From contig CM057158.1 of the NCBI GenBank assembly GCA_029962745.1, positions 12,990,776 to 13,054,775 on the forward strand: a DNA stretch of 64,000 bases. Reading direction: 5' to 3'. The notes below the pieces were generated by a model. That model ran no database searches. It saw only the letters and a program-made list of their open reading frames with translations, and was not told where the DNA came from. Positions 12,590-23,359 of the stretch are shown piece by piece (the first letter of the stretch is position 1; each line of letters starts with the position of its first letter). The position numbers and the translations under genes are program-made. This stretch comes from Echinometra lucunter. Lineage: Eukaryota; Echinodermata; Echinoidea; Camarodonta; Echinometridae.

Positions 12590-12608
12590 CTACAATGCAA
12601 CAGGATCG

Positions 12609-12620
12609 AAGAGTGAGCAT
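12609..12620. repeat. Target-site duplication, right copy
   Basis: AAGAGTGAGCAT, identical to 10806-10817; flanks the truncated 5' end of the Penelope-like element. Confidence 0.8.
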
Positions 12621-12700
12621 GGCTATGTGGAGCCCTTTATACTAAATAAATTAGTCTCTCCAACTACTCCAGAATAAATACAGATTTGACATACCGTCAT

Positions 12701-12856
12701 CTGGCTGGCAGAAGGGCATTAACACGTGTACATGGCACAATGTTATACATCCCCTGGCTGGCAGAAGGGCGTTAACGCACGCGCACACTGTAACTTTCGC
12801 GTAGCGTGCGCTCGAGCTAACGCCCTTCTGCCAGCCAGGGGGTTCTGCCAGCCGGG
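12701..12856. repeat. Nested palindrome of a recurrent CTGGCTGGCAGAAGGGC motif
   Basis: An inner inverted repeat pairs 12751-12774 with 12818-12842 (24 bases, essentially perfect; core GGCAGAAGGGCGTTA). An outer pair of about 13 bases joins 12701-12713 with 12844-12856. A direct copy of the motif, GGCAGAAGGGCATTAAC, sits at 12707. The loop is GC-rich with TTAACGC and GCGTGCG. It could be a short hairpin transposon or a structured repeat unit. Related half-motifs occur elsewhere in the window. Confidence 0.75.
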
Positions 12857-14644
12857 CTACAATGCACAGGATCACACAAAATTATTTTGATCTGAAGAGG
12901 ATCCCAAGTTATTAAGTACGGTCAGATAACTGTCAAGTTTGATGTCGACCTCGTCCAATGTCATGTAAAAGCATGTAACAAGTTAACAGTTGAATTACAT
13001 ATTGTCTGCAGATAGCCCTTACCATAGACATGTAATAAATTTACTAGACGAAAAGCAGCATGCGCAGATATTATTATGCGAATGGCATTAGGCTCCGCCT
13101 CTTTTGGATCATTTGAAGGGGTTGATAAGCACCCGTTATCGGCATGATATCGATAACACTTTTGCATTATTCATATCTATTGCGCCTATCTATTTTATTG
13201 TGACGCTTTGATTTAATGCACATTTATCATGCATTTATCGTGTATTTATTGCACAGGTTTTTAGCTGATGGGCATGATGTTTTAAAACATGCACAAACGC
13301 ACGCTACTTGTTGGAATTATCTTACAAAATGAATTATTCATTTTTGATTGTGAACTTGATGGATGCTTAGATTGGCCTTCTAATGAATCTGGACAAAATG
13401 GCAGAGCTTTAGGGGCCTGGCCCTTACTCACTTCTGCAAACTTTAACATTAAAATTGTTCATTTGAACACAAAAATAGTGATCATACTATTCCACTGCAT
13501 TGCCAGCTTAGAGAGTTCATGATGATTAATTGCAATTAAATCACTATTATTTGACAATACTACATACACTATCCTACACTGGAAATGGAATCAATTTTTT
13601 CTATAAATTTTTTCTTTTATGCTCATTTATAGTGTGTAATTCCTGGCATTTTAGATCAAAAGATACTGCAAAAGTGTCACTCAAAGGAGACACTGTACTG
13701 CCGTGGGTTGACGTCCTTCTGGTTATGCACAGCTTAATTCTTTGAAGTGCAATGTACATTTAGAATCAGGCTTCACATTAACCCATTCGTGACAGGAATT
13801 ATTTAAAGCCTAATTTGATCAGCTTTTATTCTTCAAATTGGCAACACCAACATTTTTCTTTTATTGCTACATTTTTCTTATAAAACATTATGTATCTGAA
13901 ATAAATATAAATTGACAGAATGTATGATGAGAAGTCTTAAAGTTGCCAATTTGCAGGGAAAAACAGTAATTTTAACATTTTCATCGCATTGCCAATTTAA
14001 GGATTTTAATGCTTATTTTCCTTTAAAAAAAATTTCAGCATCAAACAACAAATATTGATGCAACAAAAATGGGCACAGTAAGTGTAGAATTTTTTGTATG
14101 TATTTGGTATGATTTTTAGAGCTTTGCATCAAAAGTTATTAGACCAAACCACATAATGTGGACACTCTGTCACAAATGGGTTAATCTGATACAAATTTTT
14201 GCCAAACTGACCTTGCCACTTTTGTCTTTTTTTTCCCTAGGGTTTTGAAAAAAGAAAGTCTAGTCATTTCTTTAATGCATGTGATGTGTAATTTAATGAG
14301 CCTTTTCTCAATTACATGGGCTATATTTATAGCTGCTTTGAACTTGTATTGGTGACAAAGAAGTTTTAACAATACGAAGGAAAGGTTACAAGTCACTCAC
14401 TTCAAGTTCAATTCAAGCAAGCCTTTCATGTGTAAATTAAGTCACACAAGTCCACAAAAGGGTGACATAAGTCAGACTTTAGTTCAATTCAGTCATCTTC
14501 AATCAGCAAGGCGTATTCAGACCTATACATGTAAATTAAGTTGAACAGAAGTGAAAGAAACACCTATTGTTTGACTCCATTATATAGATCTTTGACATGG
14601 TCAGTCAATATTTCTTAAAGGTTTTTAATATGTTTGTGTTCTTC

Positions 14645-14868
14645 TGGGGCTGTATTCTGAAAATTGTTTTAACTTTTATTTTATCTTCACCGTGTTAATT
14701 GTCATAACAAATTTTAAAGGCGTACTTATGATTGGTTTGAACTGCGCAAATGACCAGCATGCAAGACAAAAGTGCGCGATGTGAGCCAATGGCGTACGCT
14801 ATTTCTGATTGCTATGGCAATTAAAATAAGATAAAAGATAACACAATTTTCAGAATACCGGCCCCGGT
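14645..14868. mobile_element. MITE family B, copy 2 (~224 bp)
   Basis: Left end TGGGGCTGTATTCTGAAAAT and right end CAGAATACCGGCCCCGG are inverted repeats. The interior matches 4456-4694 in order and orientation. Non-coding. Confidence 0.82.
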
Positions 14869-14993
14869 GTTGATCCATTTGTCTGAGTAGCACAGAACAT
14901 CAAAAAGGCACTCAAACACTTTCATTGATGCTACAACATGGCACGCTTGCATTCTTATGCAGAATCAACCATTAAGAAACAATTGCCAGTGCT

Positions 14994-15600
14994 TTAAAGG
15001 GGGCACCCAATGCTGAAACAATGTTAGTTCATTTAAAAGAACATGATTTTATTAGCAGAAAATCATCTGCCTAATTTTTTTTTCAAAAATCGTGTTGCCA
15101 AGGAAATCCCCAAATTTGGTAAGATTTTAGGATATTTTTGACCCCTCAGCTGTGACCCAGTTTCAACTGGGTACCCACTTTGACGTCAAAATGACATCAA
15201 AGTGGGGACCATGTCGCGCAATTCTAGCAAAATGCGCGCAAGGTATAATACAAATTGTACAGTCTAGCGCGCAGCACAACTGCAATGCGTGAAGCTGGGT
15301 ACCCACTTTTATGTCATACCTCATACTCAAATTTTTTGGTCAACTCTTGACTTTTTATGAGAAAATTAGCCAAAATGGATTGATTTCAATTGAAAATCAT
15401 CAAATTTTTAATGTTATTCTTCTTAGAATTCTATTCTCGATCATATATCAAAAAAAAAAATTACCATTGTGTAATCACTTTAATGATCCATTTAAAGGGA
15501 AGCTGGAGTTCTGGGAAAGTTGAAAATAATTTTTGAGCTTTCTTATTCTTTTTATCTAAGTTGGGAAGAGTATAATGTCCCCTTGAAAAAGATTGCTGTT
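14994..15600. repeat. Possible repeat with internal palindromes
   Basis: Contains CTGGGTACCCACTTTGACGT at 15169 and again CTGGGTACCCACTTTTATGTC at 15293, and an inverted pair CCCACTTTGACGTC/GACATCAAAGTGGG at about 15174-15207. Edges resemble TTTAAAGGGG-CACC on one side and GTCCCCTT on the other, but I cannot define them. Moderately suspected mobile element. Confidence 0.35.
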
Positions 15601-17177
15601 CAAATGGCAACATACATGTATTTGAAATGTTACAAGAAACAGCCAGAGTCCCATATGCTTATTTTTGTATGCAGTGCATGTAATTATTGGTAAGCTTGAG
15701 GTGATTTCTTATCATTCTGGTGATTTCAAAACCTCAAGGCATGTATACACCAATTTTATGTTCTACTTGATCAAGCTTTTCTAATTGTTTTGAAACAGTT
15801 TTGTTAATATTGTAGTTGCATGACCAGAACTAAAGTGTATCGTTCGCCCGTTGAGCACATTTTAATTTCAGTATAACACACATTTTCCACAGACTCCAGC
15901 CTGCGTTATCTTGGGCTTAGTATTCAATCATTTAAGAAACCATTTCCAGAGTGCTGATGCTCCATTTAAGGTGCCTTCCACGCTTTCTTGTCTCCAATTA
16001 ACTGAGCAATGGCGGGTGCAGCCTCCAAGCCACCATGTGTTTATCTGAAAGTTACAGTGTGTCTCAGAGCAGTTATTCCTCGTTTTGTGGGGGTAGTATC
16101 TAACAGCTTCATGCATGGTTTACTTTGTAGAGACACCAAAGGCTGCATCATTACAATATACAGTCAGTGGATACCATTGATCTTAATACCTTTATCGAAG
16201 GGAGGAACAAATACCATTTTCAGCAAAGTGAACACATAGATTTAGGGAATAAAGAATATTGATAATTGACATAATTGTAACTCTTATGTCTGATCACCTG
16301 TTTATTTCTTCTAATGATAAAACTGAATATTTATAAAGCTCTGTTTTCATTGTAATACAAAATTTTGAAGGTATATTGGAGGAATTCAATTCATATTAAA
16401 GACACACATATTTCTATCTCGGGAAGAAAAGCTTAGCTGTTTTTAGTCCCAGCACATAGTTACCCACTCAAGTTTGTGGGTTTGATTTGTTGTCCACTGC
16501 ACAGAAAGAATTAGAGTGTATATAAAATGGGTTCATGCCCTTTAGGGCAAAATAGATGAGAAATTAACAAAAGTGACACCCACACAGTTGTATCTACATA
16601 GACATTATCCCTCCATGCATTTCGGCTTTAAAACATACCAATCTCCCTCCCCTCTAACTGATTTTCAATCCCAACCATCCCCCCCGACTCCCATATCACA
16701 TATCAGCATGCATATTTTATCCCTTTATACATATACATAGGCTGTGCCTATGTGCTTGAATGCATTTATTGCATTTCCGGAGCGCGTGATAAATTGTGCC
16801 CGCTTTTCAAATCTATGAGTTTCACCCAAACCCTTCCTGCATGGAGTGACTTTTCTCTCTTGGGCTTTTAAACATTTTCAGGGAAACTAGGGCTGTATTT
16901 CCTTATTTCTACATATGTGTACAGCATGATATTGGCAGGTCATATAGTAAAACGTAATAAATCAAAACTGGGGTTTGGGGTCATTTCATTTTAGATCTCA
17001 GTATTAATCAGGATAGCCCGGAGCATATTGCTTAGTTTGAGAATTGCAGTCAACTTCACACTGACCTCTGAAACTAAGGCATCTTCTTTGAGATCCCTTA
17101 TATGAAAGTATCCATGTATACATACCTTCTACTTTTCATGCATGTTTATTAAATCTATTCTTCATTTGTTTTTTATG

Positions 17178-17575
17178 CAATTTTTCCTCAGGTGTGAAAG
17201 TGGTCTTGTTGTGTAACAGACATGTAGACATCCTTGTGTTTATCAGGAGCCAACTATTTTGTATGCAAGATTGTTATGATGATCCTGTTCAATGTACATC
17301 CTTGTTTATATGTTTCTGTTCCCTATATGATATTTCTTTCAATGATTTTTTCCTCTTGTGTGAAACGGCCTTGGGATGTCATGGATATGAAGACTTCCTT
17401 GTGTTTACCCGGAGCAAAATGTTGTTATAAATCTGCTTCTTATACGATGTTTCTTTGTACATTTTTCTTGTGGTGTGAAAGAGGGCCATGGTGTGTCATG
17501 GACACGGAGACTTCCTAGTGTTTATCAGGAGCAAACTATTTTGTATGCAAGGTTGTTATGATGTGATGAGCACCA
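17178..17575. repeat. Diverged tandem array, three units
   Basis: Units begin GTGTGAAA at about 17192, 17358 and 17472. Each runs through a GG-CTTG-like block, GACATG-AGAC-TCCTTGTGTTTA and GGAGC-AA. The first and third also share CTATTTTGTATGCAAG-TTGTTATGATG. Spacing is about 166 and 114 bases, so the middle unit has an altered length. Open frames through it carry the repeat but have no known match. Confidence 0.75.
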
Positions 17576-18718
17576 AGTATGTGTGGTTCATTCCCCAGGG
17601 CTATGTTATGTATGCTTGTCACTCTCATACGACAGGAGTAGCTTTGCTAGGAAATTGATCGACATGCATTGAATGTATTTTGATTACTCCTAGGCACACT
17701 TACAAGTGTACTACAGGGTGATATAAAGTCTGAAGTTGGTCTATTAAAGAAAGTTCTTATACACATATATGAGTATTATATAACCATGTTTTTCAGACAT
17801 TTCGTACATGTTAATAAAACAAGATTTGTAAGGCACCAAATCCACTTGAAATCTAATGCACAAGGTGCTCAACTTGCGCATAGAGATGTGTTGTCTGAAA
17901 GAAGTTAAAAACCAACCCAACCAAAAGAGATAGATGTCTGACCTGAAGTCTTGGGAGGTACTTTGTTTGACCTGACCCTTGCTTTGAAAAATTTGTAAAT
18001 TCCTTTCTAGAATGATATTTTGTGAGCCCTATGGATAAAACAGTTCAGGCTGTGGTTCCCAGGAATTGAATATTTTAGTAAAACAGCAAGCACATAATTA
18101 TATCTTTTGTGTAACATTCTTTCTAAAAAATTTGACTATCATTGTGTTCTAATTTTTGTCTTGGCTAAATCAGCCCATCTTCCACTCTTTTCTCCTGTGT
18201 TGTTAACCTGATGGCAAAGGCTACAAATGCCAAATTAGCATCTTCATCAAAGTCTACATAGAGAGAGAGAGGGGGGGTGTATACCTGAAAATAATTCACA
18301 TTATTTTTAATATTACATGCATCTCTCAAGATGCATGAACCTTTGTCTCAAGATCCATCACATTGTCATCCCAACAGCCTCCAAGAAATGGGAAATAGAT
18401 GGATAGATGCATCTCTCTCTTCTCATGTGATGATTTCTTTTCATTAAGAGCCCAGACAAGTGTCTGGTATTGTCTGGCCAGGTATTATCTGTATTGTCAT
18501 TGGTAAGGGGGCTATAGCCATAAAGACGTGAGAACAACGTAATGGTATTCTGTGCTCAGCGGCACCAGTTATAGCTGTCCAAGTCGAGCCCTTGGAGATG
18601 TGATGTGTTATTCCTGGCACGCTGTTGTAGATGGGGTAATATTCTCAAAGGAATTCATCAATTGACACAATTTCTCCCATAAACATGATAAAGCTTTCCC
18701 TTCCCTGTCGTCCCTCTT

Positions 18719-19170
18719 CTTGATCTTTCAGCTCCTCTTGCTCCCTCTCTCACTCCCGCACTCTCTCTTTCTCACCCCTTTTCTATCTTCACATCTCCTC
18801 TCTCCTATGTGCTCTCCCCTCTTTATCTCTCTCTCTCTCTCTCTCCGTTCTCTCATATCTTTTTCCCCTTTGATCCTTTTCTTTTTTAGTTCTAGATTTC
18901 TCTGTTTTCTCCATCTTATGCAACATCTCTCACCTCTACTCAGTTCTTTGACTCTCTCTATCTCTACCTTCCCCTCTCCATCTATTCCTTGCCCCCTCAA
19001 GTGCTGTTTGTCTCTCTTTTTGCTTTCCCTCTATCTCTTGCCCCTTTCTGATTGCTCTTGTGTCTTTCGTGTTGCTCTCCTATCTTCTCTTTCCCTCTAT
19101 CCCTTGCCCCTCTTGAGTGCTCTATGTCCCTCTTTTTACTCTGCTCTCCCTGTCCTTCAGTCTCCTCTCT
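18719..19170. repeat. Polypyrimidine tract
   Basis: About 450 bases dominated by TCTC/CCTT on the + strand with (TC)n at about 18826-18846. Two degenerate blocks TCTATC-CTTGCCCCT recur at about 19030 and 19096. Explains Ser/Leu-rich and Arg/Glu-rich open frames on the two strands. Confidence 0.85.
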
Positions 19171-22100
19171 ATTTGAATTGGCTTCAATTTTCCAGTTCTT
19201 TGTTTTGCAGACTGTTCTGTTTACTAGTAATTGCATTGAGACATTTTCTTGTTATGTAGTTTTTTTTTTCATGTACTGGTATTCAAAGTAGCGAAACTTG
19301 ATAAGAATAGCCATCATATTCTAAAAATAACAAAATTTAGATTCTCAGTTGAAAAATATTGATTTCACAAATTAGGAGCAAAAATGTTTTTAATGCCTCT
19401 GACTGAAGATAGAAAGCAGTTACTTCTACATCACCTTACCCTAAATGCCGAAACCGTGGACCAAAGAGTAAGATGTAATTGCCTTTATTTTAAGTGCACT
19501 GAAAGAGAGGCATTAGTATAATTAGTCAGAAGAAGCTTGGAGCATGTCATCTCTTTGATCTTGCTGATTTCCCTGTAGATATTCAGTTGTGGATATGTTG
19601 ATTGATCTGCTGTGCCACCATGACACGACAGGACTTTTACATCATTGCCTGATCTTTTAATACCAGCTTTGAATACTAAAAAGGTTGCAGTTCCTCTTTT
19701 TAAGTGTACGTGAATAGACAAAAAGCATGCATTCTTCCTGGAAAATATGCTAAGTTAAATATTTGCTAAACAGGAATAGCAAGTAAGTAAATCAAGATGT
19801 TATGGCTTTTAAAAAGCAATTTTGAAGAAAATGCCTAAGATGCGTTGGTTTAATTTTCTGTCCGCACACTCCTCTCTGTGTTGACTCTTGTACCATCTCA
19901 CAAAACCCGACCCATTTGGGCCTGTTCACTCTGCCGTGAAAATTCATTACTTGATACCTTTGATGACAAGCATGGTAGGATGGATAATAGCACTGGCAGC
20001 ACACAGTTTTTTTGACATAGACAAACACTATGGTTTTGGCTCACATGCATTGTGGCAATGGTCATTTTTTTTCGCATCAGTGTGAATGTTCTTGTTCAGT
20101 GCTAGTCAAATTGATTTAACATTGCACACCTGCATAGCATTACTGTCTAAATACATTCTATAGATTAGTGAACTTTAATGTTATCGCACTTTTTTATAAT
20201 TCGTTTCCTGCAAAGTGAGAAAGCGTGAAATGAATTTTACCGACCAGATGAGCATAGCAAGCAGACACTCAATGGAGGAGGCCACAAGACAGGTCACCAG
20301 CTAGAAAAATCAAGAGTCCCTGCTATGTTGTTCTTCCTCATGCTTAGCTAAACTTCTGATTCAAATATACATTTGGCCCCTTGCATTATGGGCAATAAAG
20401 AGAGTGGATATTCTTAATTTTTCATAAATGAGCAATTTGAAAGTAATACATTTTTAAAGTATACATAAATGCAAATTTTATTTTCATAATTAAGGTTAGA
20501 AAATTTACATTTCGTTGAAATTTGCCATGCATTTTGTTAATTGTATTTTTGTTACATTTTAATCTGGTGTTTTTGTTTTCACTCAAAGCAAATTTCTCCA
20601 AAGGCTACGTTCTTCTTGCAGGAGTCGGGTAGCTGGACCTTGTGCAATTTTCACGAAGCAACCAATATCTTATTTAGATGCAGAAAAGGGTGCTTTGTCG
20701 GTGTGGAGAACATGTAGGCGTAATGTAGGATGTGAGTGATGTGTCTAAATGAGCCGTAGACAGAGTAATTTGTTGTCATGCTCGTATCCCAACGATCATA
20801 CTCTACCGGGAAACCAAACTAATTTGATACCAGGCTTGACCTAGGTCACCAGGGACGTTGCCAACGTGTTTGGCGCTTGATGACTTGTTTGTTTAAAGGA
20901 ACATCTCATGCATTAAGATATTTACTTTTCATGATTTTCTTTTAGGTTGGTATTGTTATACGAAGCTAATTGAAACGATCCAAATTTATTGTGAAATTTT
21001 CCCACAAGAATGACCCCTCTAATCATATAATGCATTGCTTCAAATTATCAGTGTGCTCTATACATTGTTATTACCAGTACAAAAGTCCAGTAGTAACTCA
21101 ATTTCAATTGTGCATGGTGTGCACCATCTCCACTTACTGTGGAGCATGTACCATTGTGACACCATCCATGTGCTTGCTTGCGTGCATGCACATATGTTAA
21201 TGACAACTTTTTCAAGCTGAGCATTTAATTTTCTTTGTATACAGTTTTTCATGAAGTTATATCAACTGCAAAATGTCAATGATTATAAATTTAGCACTTT
21301 TTATTATTTTGTATATTTGTGGGCTATCCTCGAGTGAAAAGGAGAAAAGGCAAACATATATAGAAAGACCTTTTTTTAGTTGCAGCAAGTTCAAATTCAC
21401 TTTAATGTAGATATCAAGTTGCTTTGTAAATCAGTTGTCAAGTAGATACATCGATGGATGGATTCATCTTATATTCTTATTGTTCCATCCCAAGAGATTT
21501 CAACCAATAGCAGAATAAAATAGTACTAATATGAAGGAGTCATGAAAAATAGATGGCATGTATGTAGACATTGAAGCTTAACCTAGATTCCATGTATTCA
21601 ATGCATTGCAAGCAGGATAACAATAACTTATCACCTTTTAATGCATTCCTTGAGATTATAAAATGAGTACCGGTTGTTATCATAAACTTAGTCATGCTGT
21701 ATTTCGGTAAAATCATTAAAATTGCATGTCATGAGATATAATTAACAGTCCTTAGAAATTTCTGATTGAATTAAAAGTGTCAGAAATTTTTAGTAGATCT
21801 TGTACTTTGTCGAGTTAACAGTGTTTTACAGCAACAGACATAATATGAAAATATTAAATATGCCTTGTTAATATATGTTTATGGAGTGTAAGGTGACATG
21901 TGGATGTAACAAGTGAGATATTATATATCAACGCATTTAGATTTGATGGTAAAACTTAAATGTCTACACCTATTTTGTATTAGAGGATTATCCATTGTTT
22001 AACGCTGAGGAAATAAAACTCTGTATTATGTGCATGGGAGTAAAGATATGATAATTTGATGCACAGAGTATTCTGTGTGCATGTTGTTGAGGATGGATTA

Positions 22101-22329
22101 GTTGATATGATATAGCCCAGTGTTATGAAAGGTTGCCATGCTTGCCTTAGTGGTGACCCTGGTGAGCTGCAGGGTTTGTAGATGATTATCAGAAGGATGG
22201 AGTAGTTCATGTGTCCTTGTGGGTTTATCTATCTCAGCTGGGGGATGTTGAAGCTCTTGTGTTGCATTCCTCAAATGTTACTCACATGTATAGCTAGCTG
22301 GCCCTGGGCTGACAGTCAGGAGACAGCCT

Positions 22330-22640
22330 GGAGATCATGGCATACATCACACTACCCCTTCCTTTTTCTACTCACCATCTCTCTTCCTCTCTCTTTTATT
22401 CTCTTTTCTACTTTCTCTGTAGCTTTCTTTTTCTCTTGCCTTCCCTCTCCTCTCTGTCCCCCCCCCTCTCTCTCTCTCTCACTTTTTCTTTCTCTGTATT
22501 CCTCTTCTGTATTTCTATCACCTTTTCTCCCCTCTCTGTCTCTCTGTCTGTCTCTCTCTCTCTCGCTATATTCTTACTTATTTCATACTTGACTCTTCCT
22601 TCTCAGCCTTCTTGCATTTCTTTATATTTCCTCCTTTGAT
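22330..22640. repeat. Polypyrimidine tract
   Basis: T/C-rich stretch with CCCCCCCTCTCTCTCTCTC and TCTCTGTCTGTC runs; low complexity, non-coding. Confidence 0.85.
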
Positions 22641-23162
22641 GTGTCCAAAGGTAATCTTTTTGAAGATTTCTTTAAAATTTCACTTGATGTCATTGTTTTC
22701 TTAATTTCAGTATGTTTATAGATTCTGTCTTTTACATTCCTGATCAAATCTTGTCATATTCTTCCTATACCACCCCCTCCCATTACTTCACATTTCAGGT
22801 CTTTCTGTCTCCCTCCCATCCATCTCACGTGTCAACCTTACTCTGTCTTGCTTCAAATTTCTTCTTGATCGCCTAAAAATAGCATCAAATGTAAGTCCTC
22901 CATCTCCTTGCGAGGTGTTAAGTATCTGGTAGGAAACAGCATGCTGTGTAGCTGATAAACAAGGGACCACAGCAAGGTGAGGTAAATGAGAGTTAGCCGC
23001 CGGCTATGTGCGTGGGTCTGATGTCTAATGCAGATGTGAATGTAGACTACGTTGGATGACAGGTACATGGAATGTACTCATCCACACTACCACCATGTAT
23101 CCCTGCTAATATTCTTCTTGCAACCTTGAATCTCTCTCATTTATTTTTTCATCCTGTGACAT

Positions 23163-23359
23163 AGGCAGGGGCAGATCGGGGGGGGGGGGGGGGGGGGGAA
23201 TCAGCCGCAGCCCCCCCCCTTTTAAAGCAAAATTTTAGGGTGAAATACATGTGAAAATGCAAAGGACCCTTTCTTCGGGTAAAACAGACACCTGAAAAGG
23301 CTGACCACCCCCCCCCCCCCCCCCCCCCCTTTTTGAAAAATCTGGATCTGGCCCTGACA
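23163..23359. mobile_element. Short TIR element bounded by G and C runs
   Basis: CAGGGGCAGATC (23166-23177) and GATCTGGCCCTG (23345-23356) form a 12-bp inverted repeat with one mismatch. Inside these are a run of 21 G (23178-23198) and a run of 22 C (23308-23329). The interior contains AAAATTTTAGGGTGAAATAC. Probably a non-autonomous DNA transposon. Confidence 0.65.

Larger units (their letters stand above)
10818..12608 (-). mobile_element. Penelope-like retroelement, 5'-truncated, with 12-bp target-site duplication
   Basis: A GC-rich 1.8-kb island in AT-rich DNA encodes, on the minus strand, the C-terminal part of a Penelope-like element protein: reverse transcriptase palm with YVDD followed by a GIY-YIG endonuclease. 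It is bounded by perfect 12-bp direct repeats AAGAGTGAGCAT at 10806-10817 and 12609-12620, which fixes the insertion ends. The 5' end is at the right. Everything upstream of the RT segment NDYYKQLKGAAMGSP is missing, as expected of incomplete target-primed reverse transcription. About 270 bp of 3' sequence (10818-11090) follows the coding region. Nothing indicates that it can move on its own. Confidence 0.9.

Noticed and set aside
18720..19259. 179-residue hydrophobic Ser/Leu frame resembling a membrane protein
   Set aside because: Arises from a polypyrimidine tract; no conserved pattern. The same applies to 22209-22639, 25893-26309, 45426-46066 and 56682-57122.
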